Shown here: positions 52,401 to 61,939 of the stretch, in pieces
How positions within the stretch are numbered: position 1 is the stretch's first letter
Layout of the letters: the number at the start of each line of letters is the position of its first letter
NCBI GenBank assembly: GCA_026874595.1
Contig: CM049320.1
Coordinates: forward strand, 26,885,214-26,949,213
From: Sipunculus nudus
Taxonomy: Eukaryota; Annelida; Sipuncula; Golfingiida; Sipunculidae
Direction of reading: 5' to 3'
Length of the DNA stretch: 64,000 nt
The notes under the pieces: model-generated
Told to the model about the DNA's origin: nothing
Seen by the model: only the letters and a program-made list of their open reading frames with translations
Database searches by the model: none
Program-made: the position numbers and the translations under genes

Positions 52401-55400
52401 TGGCGCCACCTTTGTTAACCTACTTTCTGTGGGACAAAATATTCCTTTCCACTTCTTTCAAGATAAGTCATAAGGTAATAATATTTTGGCCTTCATATTA
52501 TAGTCAACAGATTCTTAGAGGAAATGAAATAATTTGAATATAAAATCAGTCAATTCATTTTCGAGATGGCGTCACTACGAAACTTCAAATTGTGTCGATT
52601 GCAAAATTTGACAGCTTGATATGTTTCTATACATGATGTATTGTCTGTTACTAACTATCTTAGGAACTGCATCATGTGACTGCTAAATAATTTGACCTGC
52701 AGGTGGCGCCACCTGTGTTTACCTACTTTCTACAGGTTGTAATGGTCTTTTCTGCTTTTTCCAAGATATGTCAGAAAGGATAAATACTTTGGCTTTCATA
52801 TCATAGTCAACAGTTTCTTAGAGGAAGAGGAATAATTTGAGTATAAATTCAGTCAAGTCATTTTCAAGATGGCATCTCTACGGAACTTCAAATTCTGTCA
52901 ATCGCAAAATATGACAACTTGATGTGTTTCCATACAGGATGTATTGTCTGTTACCAAATATCTTAGGAACTGCTGCAGCCTTCAGTTTCAAATTTCACAG
53001 GAATATTTATCATGTGACTGCTAAATGATGTTGTCCTGCATGTGGCGCCACCTGTGTTGACCTACTTTATACAGGCTGTAATGGTCTTTTCTGATTTTTC
53101 CAAGATATGTCATAAAGTATAAATACTTGGGCTTTCATATCACAGTCAGCAGTCTCAGGAGGAAGTGGAATAATTTGAGTATAAATTCAGTCAAGTCATT
53201 TTCAAGATGGCATTTCAGACCGAACTTCAAATTGTGTCGATTGCAAAATTTGACAACTTGATTTGTTCCTTTACATGATGTATTGTCTGTTACCAAATAT
53301 CTTAGGAACTGCTGCAGCCTTCTGTTTAAAATTTCACAGGAATATTGATCATGTGACTGCTTAATGATTTTGACCTCCAGGTGGCGCCACCTGTTTAGCT
53401 ACTTTCAGCAGGCTGTAATGGTGTTTTTCTGGTGTTTATCCAAAATATGTCATTAAGTATTTATTTGTTATAATCCCCCAAAACAGAGTCTCCTCTAGGA
53501 CCCTTGGACTGATCTTTCCAAAACCTGGCATACTTGTTCCCTCACCTATGTAGTTGTAGGTAACAATGATGAAGAACCTTTCTGTGCAGTACAAACCTGG
53601 GTTTCTTTTATATAACAACCCGCAATCTCAGGAGTGATTCAACGTATTTAGCTGAAATTTTGCATATTCATAGATCTTAGACTCCTCCATCTTGTATTCA
53701 AGACTGGTGGTGCCATCTGCAATAGTTTTCCTTTTGCGTCCTTCGGTACATTTGCTGTGGGTGAAAATTGCCTACAATACTTTTTGCGGAGTGTCCAACT
53801 TTGCATTTGCCATCTGTTTGTCTTAGTGGTTGTTCAGTGTATTGGGTTGAAATTGTGCATGTCCATAGATCTTTGTCACCTCCATCTCGTAAACAAGACT
53901 GGTGGCGCCATCTGCAATCATTTTCCTGTGGTGTCCATTCATACATTTGCTTTGGGTGAAAATTGCTCATATCTCAGGAGTATTCATGGTCTGAAATTTG
54001 GCATGTGCAGTCATCTTGGAAAGTTTTCTCATAAACCAGATAGGTGGCGCCACCTACCTTGTGCAATAGGACAATGTCTACTTGGAAAGGGATGAATGGT
54101 ATTTTCACAATCATTTTTTTAATCACCTGCCAAATTGCACAGTAATTCACAGAGTGAACATTAGACCCCTGGGTCTCTTGTTTTTCTTTCTCTCAGGAGA
54201 ACACCACACCGCTTATTCTGGCTTCCAGAAAAGGTCATTATGATATAGTTCGCATTCTCCTAGACGCAGGTGCAGTAGTTAATCACATTGATCAGGTAAA
54301 ACTTTTACTATTTAGTCAATCCATTGGCAACAATTATTCTATTATTCTTTCCAGCCTTAGAACGATTTTATTGCGATTCATAAAATCAGTCGATCTTTGC
54401 ACTGGAGTAAAATTGTAAATTTGTCCTGATTGATGAGGATGATTGAAATATTTATATTTATCAATCGTATCATTTATGTTCTTGACAAAAAAACTTATTT
54501 AGTACATTTTCTTGATTAATGATCTTGATTTATTATCACACTGGTATTTCAATATGTCTCCTGGATTATGTTTTAGAAATACCGAACTCCCCTGAGAGCA
54601 GCTATTACTCGGAAGAAGGTAGATCTGGTAAGGCTTCTTCTGGCGTCAGGAGCTGATGTAAACCAGCTAAATGCGGTGAGATTTACTCATAAACTTCAGT
54701 AAACAGCTAATGTTTTCGAACGATATGTACAATAACATATTATTTCACTCAATAAACCATTTGTTTCATCTATTTGTAAATATGACAAGAATACGCGCAT
54801 AGCATTTCCCCGTGTTCTTTTATTCACCATTATACAACTATAATCAGCTCGACATTGTAAATTAAAACAAAACAAGGTGAAATAAACGGTGGTAAGATTT
54901 GATGCAAAAACCAAAAATGACGAGTTGGTTTCTAAATGATTTACAGAAAAATCGACCTTGTCTTTGGAATGCTGTGTTCCACGGCTATTCAGAAATGGCT
55001 GGTCTGTTGCTTGATTACGGGGCAAAAGTCAACTTAGCAGACGAGGTTAGTTCAACGACATATGTTATGTTCATATGTGTGAAGATAAAAAGCACGAGTA
55101 ATTTAATAGCATTATATGCAGATATGCATTTTAACATATCATATATATACATATTAAAAATACCTGTACAAGCATAGGAACCACTAATCACCATTACATC
55201 TATTATTCCTTTGAAAATATCAAATTTCATGAAAAAGGTTATACATATATATATATATATTCCCAGGACAACGTTACACCGTTACACGTGGCTTCCCAAA
55301 ACGGCCACACTGGTCTTGTCCGTATTCTTCTGGAAAGAGGAGCGGATCCCTGCCTCCGTGAAAAGGTAATGGCGGAACATGCTGGATATATTTTCTGTTC

Positions 55401-56634
55401 AACGATGCACTGTATTATAAATAACAAAAGTAATATTACCGTCAAATAAACAAGCTTCACATTAAAAAAAAATAATGCCAGGAATTGATGAAGGAAGATC
55501 CATTGAGATCTTTTATTAAGAATACTTAAACCAACTGGCTCTTAAAGTTCAATAAATACGCCTGATCAAGTAGATACCGAATGTACAGGAAGATAAAAAT
55601 CTTTCAAAATTTCAATTAAATTCTCTTGAATTACCAAATGATTTCTGTGGGTCTTTACATGGTGCCGTAAAACTGAACTGTTCAATTCGGTTCAATTATT
55701 GTATAATACTGCTTAATATATAAGGTTTGCGAACACTACACATAAAGAAAGTAACCGTTCTTTTCAAAGTGCTGAAATTTTCACCTTGTGAAGACGTTGC
55801 CTAAAGGTGCTCAAAAGGATTAACTTGTGATCAAAGAGAAATCTCCCGAGATACGCTGGCACCCCTAGCTGCCTTGCTCTCGTTCAGCAATCAAAATCAA
55901 TCCAAGCAATTTTACCCATATGCCTGTGATTTTTCTGAAAAATATGGTTGATTCTTCTTTTTTTATGATGAGATAGATGTATACAGGTGTTTTATATTTA
56001 TTTTAGCGTAGAAACACCATTATTTGGTGTTTGATCCTTGTTTAGAAAAAAAAAACAGTTTTAAATATCCAATGATACAACATAATGAATAACATTTAAT
56101 ATATTGTTGGTGTCACCAATCAGTTAGGAACACGTTCCCCCTATTGAAATTTATATTACTGTCTTTGTAAACCTTAAACAAACGAGCAACAGACGACAGA
56201 CGACGGACTACATAACTATTTCCTTGTGGAAATAACATATTTTATCATTATTTTACAAAATATTATACATCATTGCTTTGTTTAAGTGATTTCTTATCAA
56301 TAGATGTTGAGGATCATTAGATCTATCTACTAATAGGTCTTATTTTCTGGATTTCGTTTGTTACAAATAAAAGCACCTGAAACATTAAAATTGCAGGACA
56401 GTGAGTTCAGTGGGAGAACAAACATGTAAAAACAAGGTTTGTTTGAGAAAGACGCCTTACAGAACATATTTGATTCATAGAAATAACATGTAAAAAATTA
56501 AGATTACCGATCTATCATGAGTTGTCATGTTTCAGGATGGAAGGACTGCTTTATCCATAGCTGCAGCACAGGGTCACGCTGAAATCGTGGAAACATTGGT
56601 CACATATGGATCTAATGTCAACCAAATGAATGAG
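39700..56634 (+). CDS. CARD / GT-B-like / ankyrin-repeat protein, 16 exons, 3' incomplete
   Basis: Predicted exons: 39700-39843, 40171-40297, 40393-41427, 41807-42253, 42412-42449, 42695-42793, 44230-44328, 44588-44686, 44908-45006, 45258-45356, 45950-46048, 54197-54295, 54577-54675, 54947-55045, 55267-55365, 56536-56634. All introns have GT/AG borders and all joints agree in phase, giving 960 codons without a stop. Order: CARD (residues 1-91), a central region (92-584), a short linker, then eleven 33-residue ankyrin repeats (598-960). CARDs make homotypic contacts in inflammasome, caspase and NF-kB signalling; ankyrin repeats bind protein partners. I infer a cytosolic immune or cell-death adaptor or sensor. 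No signal peptide or membrane segment is apparent. The start ATG has A at -3 and G at +4, with an in-frame stop upstream at 39664. The last exon ends at a donor, so more exons are expected; I could not find the terminus. A Tigger transposase lies just upstream. Confidence 0.82.
40171..40297 (+). CDS. Exon 2: CARD, second half
   Basis: Begins after GTGCAG and ends at the donor GG/GTGAGC, phase 0 to 1. DTNLLQVSALLSHLRRRPP followed by DFCKFLGALRENEHEHLADII is a clear CARD helix 4-6 pattern (LL-x-x-L, F-x-x-F-x-x-AL, HL-x-x-x-I). A second acceptor at 40188 (CTTCAG) would also keep phase but would remove six residues that CARD spacing needs, so I prefer 40171. The intron just before it ends in an (AC)n(AT)n microsatellite. 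Confidence 0.72.
40393..41427 (+). CDS. Exon 3: central Rossmann/GT-B-like region
   Basis: One long exon, phase 1 to 1, acceptor TTTCAG, donor CT/GTAAGT. It opens with a beta-strand-like HIVFVANSG and alternates hydrophobic strands with helices (ITFIMGIVPD, FLFIPTPTW, LEVSILVPREAD). The last third, with NTVWVYLEDERPLTW, then VVYGIPQLVPCESEI, then WYNTESLAQSVNNLV, resembles the C-terminal half of GT-B glycosyltransferases: a strand, an acidic loop, a G-x-P-x-[IV/L] turn and a closing helix. The usual E-x7-E donor-site signature is not evident, so catalysis is doubtful. I base this on pattern reading only; it may be an unrelated Rossmann-like fold. Confidence 0.65.
41807..42253 (+). CDS. Exon 4: uncharacterised helical linker region
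   Basis: Acceptor AAACAG, donor CAG/GTAAGT, phase 1 to 1. The one-nucleotide remainder of exon 3 joins its first two bases to give Ser. The 148 whole codons are predicted largely helical and polar (RTRVVTKLSELGESV, VNLKILKELDKKL), with a hydrophobic stretch near the end (NAMLGVLLLMWPC), too short and isolated to claim as a membrane helix. No known domain is recognised. Confidence 0.72.
42412..42449 (+). CDS. Exon 5: 38-nt linker micro-exon
   Basis: A very short exon between TTTCCCAG and AAG/GTAGTT, phase 1 to 0. It encodes VATHKAWMEDKK, linking the central region to the ankyrin repeats. It is supported by exact phase agreement with both neighbours. Without it exon 4 (phase 1) could not join the phase-0 ankyrin exons. 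Confidence 0.65.
42695..42793 (+). CDS. Exon 6: ankyrin repeat 1
   Basis: 99 nt, phase 0 at both ends. DGRTWLHKGAAIGCLETIRLL has the ankyrin pattern DG-x-T-x-LH-x-A-x-x-G. It resembles the fifth exon of each later block (DGKTAVALAA, DGRTALSIAA), as if it were the tail of an earlier, lost block. The acceptor (GGATAAG) has a weak pyrimidine tract. Confidence 0.72.
42876..43426. mobile_element. 551-bp foldback MITE with TTAA flanks
   Basis: Inserted in the intron after ankyrin exon 1. Both ends carry near-identical inverted termini beginning GCCCCTTT(C/T)ACACATT, directly flanked by TTAA (42872-42875 and 43427-43430). TTAA is the target duplicated by piggyBac-type elements. The interior is a long imperfect inverted repeat: the + frame at 42940 and the - frame at 43274 translate to closely similar peptides (GITVLTQCCIHSDP vs GITVLTPCCIRSDP). 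No transposase is encoded, so it is non-autonomous. TTAA could also be part of longer termini of another superfamily. Confidence 0.75.
44230..44328 (+). CDS. Exon 7: ankyrin repeat 2 (block 1, position 1)
   Basis: 99 nt, acceptor ACTTCAG, donor GAG/GTATTG. EHTTPLILASQNGHRDVVCLL is a canonical ankyrin repeat. It pairs with exon 12 (ENTTPLILASRKGH). Confidence 0.88.
44588..44686 (+). CDS. Exon 8: ankyrin repeat 3 (block 1, position 2)
   Basis: 99 nt, acceptor ATCTAAG, donor GCG/GTGAGT. KYRTPLRAAVNRRKTQVVKIL is a repeat with KYRTPLRAA replacing the usual DG-x-TPLH-x-A. It pairs with exon 13, which has the same KYRTPLRAA. Confidence 0.87.
44908..45006 (+). CDS. Exon 9: ankyrin repeat 4 (block 1, position 3)
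   Basis: 99 nt, acceptor TTTACAG, donor AAG/GTTCGT. EQRDCLWESAFHGYTEISCLL is a divergent repeat in which TPLH is replaced by DCLW. It pairs with exon 14 (RPCLWNAVFHGY), so the unusual Cys-Leu-Trp is conserved between blocks. Confidence 0.87.
45258..45356 (+). CDS. Exon 10: ankyrin repeat 5 (block 1, position 4)
   Basis: 99 nt, acceptor TTTTAG, donor AAG/GTAAAT. DGITPLINASQRDHDQVVNLL is a canonical repeat that pairs with exon 15. Confidence 0.87.
45539..45598. repeat. (AT)n microsatellite in intron
   Basis: AT dinucleotide run of about 58 bp in the intron between ankyrin repeats 5 and 6. Confidence 0.95.
45950..46048 (+). CDS. Exon 11: ankyrin repeat 6 (block 1, position 5)
   Basis: 99 nt, acceptor ATATAAG, donor CAG/GTGACA. 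DGKTAVALAAEDGLADIIQLL is an ankyrin repeat that pairs with exon 16. It is followed by an intron of 8148 bp. Confidence 0.85.
46245..46432. repeat. Two (AT)n microsatellites
   Basis: AT runs at about 46245-46306 and 46380-46432 near the start of the long intron, giving spurious IYIYIY frames. Confidence 0.95.
46471..54159 (+). repeat. Intronic higher-order tandem array, GGTGGCGCCACC family
   Basis: About 7.7 kb of tandem units, each ending in CCTCCAGGTGGCGCCACCTG or a variant. The other unit words are TTTTCAAGATGGCGTC, GCAAAATATGACAGCTTGATG, TTAGGAACTGCTGCAGCC and GGAATATTGATCATG. Palindrome spacing is about 339-341, 302 or 485 bp. A trimer of 339+340+302 (about 981 bp) recurs almost unchanged from 48.6 to 51.6 kb. 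The last ~500 bp (about 53.64-54.11 kb) resembles the ~280-bp array at 30-31.6 kb. Both outer edges carry GTTCACTCTGTGAA in opposite orientation (46471-46484 and 54146-54159). A short CCACTGT minisatellite lies at 46510-46555. It lies wholly within one intron. Confidence 0.9.
54197..54295 (+). CDS. Exon 12: ankyrin repeat 7 (block 2, position 1)
   Basis: 99 nt, acceptor TCTCTCAG, donor CAG/GTAAAA. ENTTPLILASRKGHYDIVRIL is the first exon after the repeat-filled intron and is paralogous to exon 7. Confidence 0.88.
54577..54675 (+). CDS. Exon 13: ankyrin repeat 8 (block 2, position 2)
   Basis: 99 nt, acceptor TTTTAG, donor GCG/GTGAGA. KYRTPLRAAITRKKVDLVRLL is paralogous to exon 8, with the first 27 nt of the exon nearly identical. 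Confidence 0.88.
54947..55045 (+). CDS. Exon 14: ankyrin repeat 9 (block 2, position 3)
   Basis: 99 nt, acceptor TTTACAG, donor GAG/GTTAGT. KNRPCLWNAVFHGYSEMAGLL is paralogous to exon 9 and keeps the non-canonical CLW and FHGY. Confidence 0.87.
55267..55365 (+). CDS. Exon 15: ankyrin repeat 10 (block 2, position 4)
   Basis: 99 nt, acceptor TTCCCAG, donor AAG/GTAATG. DNVTPLHVASQNGHTGLVRIL is the most canonical repeat of the gene. Confidence 0.9.
56536..56634 (+). CDS. Exon 16: ankyrin repeat 11 (block 2, position 5), last one found
   Basis: 99 nt, acceptor TTTCAG, donor GAG/GTATTC. DGRTALSIAAAQGHAEIVETL is paralogous to exon 11. The good donor implies at least one more exon. A nine-codon candidate after CCTTAG at about 57504 would end in TAA but has no support beyond phase. 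Confidence 0.86.
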
Positions 56635-56639
56635 GTATT

Positions 56640-56852
56640 CGTTGGATTTTTAAAATTTCTTCCTAATACACTTAGTTGATTGTTTTGCAGCATCATTGTT
56701 TTACAACTAAAATCACAATACGTAATCGTTGGGGGAAATTGGCTCCCTTTATTTATTTATTGAAGTGCAATTATCATTACATTTATTGCACCTTCCTTAT
56801 TAAGATGTTTGAACAAATCAGGAAAATTGTAACTTGGATTATATGCCACTCA

Positions 56853-56906
<54 letters not shown>

Positions 56907-57538
56907 GTTGCCGGTCCAGAAACTGGGTTGGTTGTTTAAGTTAAGATCTCGGTTTTGTGGGGATGGCTGTTCATTAATAGTTGCATGAATAAATTCAATT
57001 CTGCAAAGAATAATAACAATAATAACAAATTATACATAACGATGAGCGTATATTGATACATTTTGCAACACATGTAAAGGTTTTTCTGTTCTCTCCAACT
57101 TAATATTACAGTAACATTCCTGCAGGTCGTACGTGAAGGTACATGGTCTTGACCTATTATAACAATAGACCTACCAAGCAATAATAATTGTTACACGGTC
57201 AAATTTTACATATTCATAGAAAGAAAGACACACCTAAAGAGTGAAATAATAACTTTATGAAATATAAATTAACTAAATTAACTTTAGTGAAATAACTTAC
57301 CTTGTGCCAGGAATCTGTCTCACAACTGTATGGGGTTGTTTTCACACCCCTTTCAGTCAGAGAATCATAGACAGAATGAAAAATAGACGAACTAACTAAA
57401 TGACCTGGTCAACACAGTTGTCTTGTCAGAGAAAATGTTTTACCTATAGATAACTGACACAGGCTTTTCAAAGGTTATTAAAATAAATCAATAAATAACC
57501 CTTAGGTGGCAGCAATGAATACTTCTAATTAATCGAAC

Positions 57539-57589
<51 letters not shown>

Positions 57590-57768
57590 CTCTGGAGAAA
57601 AACAACACTTAATTCACAAAGAATCCTTCTAACCACATTCACCTGATAATCGGGTCGCACCCCGTGAAACAGACTGTTGTGAATTAAGTGTTGTTTTTCT
57701 CCAGAGTTATACCGCTCTGGCCTAATCTGTAGGCCATAGAGCACTTTACATCGGAGGGTTACACTACC

Positions 57769-57824
<56 letters not shown>

Positions 57825-58440
57825 TAACACTGTTTTTAAAGCAGGCTCACTGACCAGTATGACGGCCACATACTTCTTTACTGAAACTCTTCCGTTTCAG
57901 AATCTATTAAACTTCTGAAACAACAATAATTAATGTACACATATATTTTATCCAACATTTTCCTGAACAATATACATTGCAGCATATTCACAAATGAGAA
58001 ATGAATACGTTAATGTTTAGAAAGGTCATGTTCATAACAATACTGGGATAACCTATTGTCTATAATTTATTACGATATTCATATACGAGAAATTAATACA
58101 ATAAGACATCATTTAATAATGATCATCATTAAATTAATTAATCGACATGTGCCAAACATACATCCTCATACATTAAATACATTACATCATACACCGATAC
58201 ACTGATACCATCATATACTTATACCACCAACTATTGTTTATAAATCCTTTTTTGGGGATGTAGTTCTACGATGGCAGCGGTCAGTGCAGGTATCTCAGAA
58301 GGAAAGCATTCCTTCACCTGCATAAGTAATTATACGTTATCAACCTTTTTGGATGAGGAATTATGCCTCTTCTAGGGGCTTTCGTTGTCTTTTTGAACTG
58401 CGTGGTGCTTGACACGGACGCGTCGTTTTACCCGTAAGTG
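56640..58440. other. Intronic or intergenic, AT microsatellites
   Basis: No further ankyrin exon is recognised. AT runs lie at about 56853-56904, 57543-57588 and 57774-57820. The last two bracket an inverted-repeat element described separately. Confidence 0.5.
57588..57710. repeat. Perfect 32-bp inverted repeat between AT tracts
   Basis: Arms at 57588-57619 and 57677-57708 are exact reverse complements (starting AACTCTGGAGAAAAACAAC) and enclose 57 nt. The left arm directly abuts an (AT)n tract and another (AT)n tract follows about 65 bp past the right arm. It would form a stable hairpin and resembles a small foldback element. No coding potential is seen. Confidence 0.85.
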
Positions 58441-59789
58441 TACCCATACCAGGAATGGGTTAGTCAGCATGAACAGACTGATTGCCTATATCGAAAACGA
58501 CGATGTTTCGTCTGGTTCAAGTTTATCTTAGGTGTCCTGGAGACTGGAATCTGGCTCAGTTTTCTGAGTTTCTCAAGTTTCATCGTGTACAAGTTGTGTC
58601 CTTTTGTCAAAATATCTGGGTGAGTAATCGCTGTCGTTGGCAGGACTATCAGGACGTTTCCCCGGTTACCAAGAGGGCACTTATCTTGTGTTCCTTCCGA
58701 TTTCGCTTGTATTGTGTGAGGGGTTACAAATTCCGGAAGGATCAAACAGTATCGGCGGCAATTCATATTAATTTTCCTCATCAGATTCCTCAGACTCTTA
58801 CGGGGAAGATTCTCTTCTGAGACGAGTCCTATGGTGATTTGGTTTACGGCTGGTTTCTTCCTGCTTAGATTTAACACTTACGGTCATTACAGGTATATTG
58901 AACAGAGAGAGTAACATATTTCTGCGCAGAATCCTTTTCCTAACTTTACCGTCCTCTTTGGGCTTAACATACATGAATTATTCTTCGTCAGACGGTTCCA
59001 CTACAGTGTATTCTCCATCCTCCGAACGGTGAGTAAATTTATGTTTACTTTTAAACGATCGCCTGGTTGTAAGTTGGATTCGCCGACATTAGGATCGTAC
59101 CTGCGTTTTGACGTTTCGGCTGTCTTATCTGCTTCCTCATGGGTAACACGAGAAGCATATAACTTCCTTTTCCTGAATTTGATCACGAGTTCAGACATGT
59201 TAGTTTGTTTGTCCTCTTCAGGAAATATCCCCAGTGCCACATCTACTGGTAGTCGAGGGTTACGTCCAAACTTCAAGTAAAATAGTGTGAATGAATCCTG
59301 TACTTTCACGTTTGGTGGAATTGTATGCGTGAATCAATCTGGGTACATACGACTACCAATCGGGATTCTAGTCTTCTGGTAGGAACGGCAATACCATATC
59401 TAGTGAAAAATTTGTCAATAAAACATAACCATATCCGCCTTTGATTCCTCCTAAGTCAGGTAATCGACACAGACCAGTTCCATGGGACACGTTCAAATCA
59501 TGTTTACTAAGGAGGCGCTTTCTTAGTAGTAAGTGTTTTCCGGCGTATGCTTCGTTCACAACTTTGAGTTTCGGGTTTCACATATCTGTTATACCTGGCC
59601 AGTAGAATCTGGAGCGTGCTAAATCAATCATCCGATCTCAGCTTAAATGGCAATTCTTGTCGTGAAGACCTCTGAGAGCTTCTTCGCGCATACCCTTTGG
59701 TAGTATCAACTGATTTCTCACCTTGTTTGCAATAATGCAGCATCGTTATAGGATTCTTTCACGCAAACACTAACAATTCCATTCATTTA

Positions 59790-59833
59790 GGAGCAGTTTA
59801 CACTCTGGGTTATCCAAGAGTGTAAACTGTTCC
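59790..59833. repeat. 16-bp inverted repeat hairpin
   Basis: GGAGCAGTTTACACTC (59790-59805) and GAGTGTAAACTGTTCC (59818-59833) pair at 15 of 16 positions around a 12-nt loop. It lies inside the decayed integrase region of the Gypsy element and may be a later insertion or footprint. Confidence 0.7.
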
Positions 59834-60394
59834 TATATTTACCTTCTCCTCGCTGGAAAGCACAAAGTACGGTGGCAATGACGTTATACGTGCTTTGGTA
59901 ACATTTCGACTGGTCACAAGAGACGGTTGAAGTAAACGCATCCTCCGCTGTTGATCATATATATATAAGAGTCGTCCTGTTGTTTTTCGTCAGTAGAATT
60001 TAGCATGCAAGTTGATCTCTACAAGCTTTACCTGTTCGACCTTATGGTTCTGCAACTCTGCTTGAATCGTTCAGGGACTCATCGTGATGGACTTTGGAAT
60101 CCGAGAAAGCGTGTCTGCATCGATGTTCTTCTTCCCGGCTTGGTACTGGAGTGGAAACTTATAGTTCACAAGGTCGGCCAGCCATCGGTGACCTGTTGAA
60201 TCCAGCTTTACAGGTGTTAGGTAGGAAGGACAGCTGTCTTTGTCTGAATCTACTTCAAATTTGCTACCATAAAGGTAGTCTTGGAATTTCCAATTAAATT
60301 CCCGCTTCAAATTTATGAGCAAGGTTATTCTCCTCAGACTTGCTGTAGACATGACATGTTTAAGTGATGGCTCTGTCAACGCCATTTTGTTAAA

Positions 60395-60700
60395 CCGGCT
60401 TCTGTGGCCCAGGGGTAGAGACAGGGCCTTATCGTTAGATCGAATCTCAGCCGATGTGGTGAGATTTTCCACGGTCGGCCCACACCTAGGGTGAGCGCTC
60501 TGTAGGCTTAATGGGGAGATCACCAGCTCACCTTTCGGGGGTTCCTCGGTGATATGATTAAGAAATGGAGATGACACACACCCAGGACCCGCAGGAGTGA
60601 TATAGACTGAGCATGGTTATCTCCAGAATTATCGGATGTAAGCCCAAAACACGTAGTCCGAAACCAGAATGGAATTCTGCAGATGCGCATAATATTTAGT
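60395..60700 (+). repeat. tRNA-derived SINE inserted in Gypsy RNase H
   Basis: A box A-like TGGCCCAGGGGTAGAG (60405-60420) is followed by a box B-like AGATCGAATCTC (about 60437-60448), then a non-tRNA body to about 60700. It separates the GASIDGLGAV part of the Gypsy RNase H from its continuation (SKSEENNLAHKFE, near 60310), so it inserted after that element did. The exact ends are uncertain. Confidence 0.6.
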
Positions 60701-61019
60701 TAAGCAAGAAAAAAATGGAGGCGGCTACCTCCACCAAAAATATCTTTATAAAAAAAACGCCTTCCTGTTACAGGTACATTACAGCTCCTAGCCCGTCTAT
60801 GGAGGCACCCGTAGGGAATGTAATTCGTAAGCTGTTATCAGCGTGTACTAATACAGGGGGGTTTGAGACTAAACGATTCAGCGTATCGAAGGCATCCTTG
60901 GCAGCCGGACTCCACTGTAACGGTACTGACTGAAATTTGCCTTGGTCGTTACACCCTTGACCATTCATGTCATAGACAGGCAAACACGTCCGCGGAAAGG
61001 CTTTTTTTATTTTGTACCA

Positions 61020-61640
61020 ATCCTTTTGAAAGGTTAAACCTAGATATTATCCACATTAGTAGCTGATAAGTAGTGACAAGCATGACAACAAAAACGAAAT
61101 TTTTACAAGGGATATTTCACCCATTCCCTATATTTTCTATATGTTCCTTTAAAATGGTCTATAATTTCTTATACTTTCCCGTATTTAGGCCCTCACCTCC
61201 GATATGTTCAGGTTTTTTCAACTAGACAATCGTGTTTCTGGTATATAATCACATATTATAAATTACTATTGAAAACGTTCAGTTCTTTTTGCATGCAAGT
61301 GTGCATGTAGAATAGCATGAAACTGCATCGTACCAAGCTCCTGGGAAAAGGACATTAACTGGAGAGATTTCATGCCAAATCGCTGAGGGTATCTATCTCT
61401 GCAACGCCTAATGATGTTGGTTCAAACACAAACAGAAACATCACTGTTGTTTGGAGTGTCTGGCACACCAAGCATCAGGAGGGACTGTTTACCAATTTCC
61501 ATAACTTCAAGAAGCGGATTCACATTGACTGCTATGTAACCTAGGTGGTTCAGTTGGTGCCCACCAATTACTTCTACGGAAAGCAATATATGTAGTGGTT
61601 GAAAGGAATACTGTGGATTGAGATAATCCTCATAAAATCT
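61020..61640. other. Decayed Gypsy spacer region
   Basis: This lies between the protease and the RNase H fragments. One minus-strand stretch near 61440-61530 (NVNPLLEVMEIGKQSLLMLG) is coding-like, but reverse-transcriptase motifs such as the YVDD box are not seen, so the polymerase core appears deleted. Confidence 0.4.
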
Positions 61641-61939
61641 CTATGATATACATGTAGGTGTAACCATGAATCCGGTGTCAACAAGGCATTTTGTTTTCAC
61701 ACCCTCTATGTAAATACAAGACTCATTTGGTTCGCCTACCAAAGCGTCGAAAATAGTTGAATCTGATTGGAGCTGTAAGTAGAGTGCTCTGCTCGCCCCC
61801 TACAAAGCCTGGATTTTTTTTAAAGAATCATTCTTTCACCTTGATCTCTCTCACTTTTTTTCGGTCAACCGGGGCGACTTACTGCACTTATTTGCATAAG
61901 GACCATCTTCACCACATTTGTAGCAAATGTTTGTTCTAG

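Noticed and set aside
57505-57531. Short terminal exon of the ankyrin gene (nine codons to TAA after CCTTAG)
   Set aside because: It fits phase 0, but such chance matches are common and no polyadenylation context supports it.
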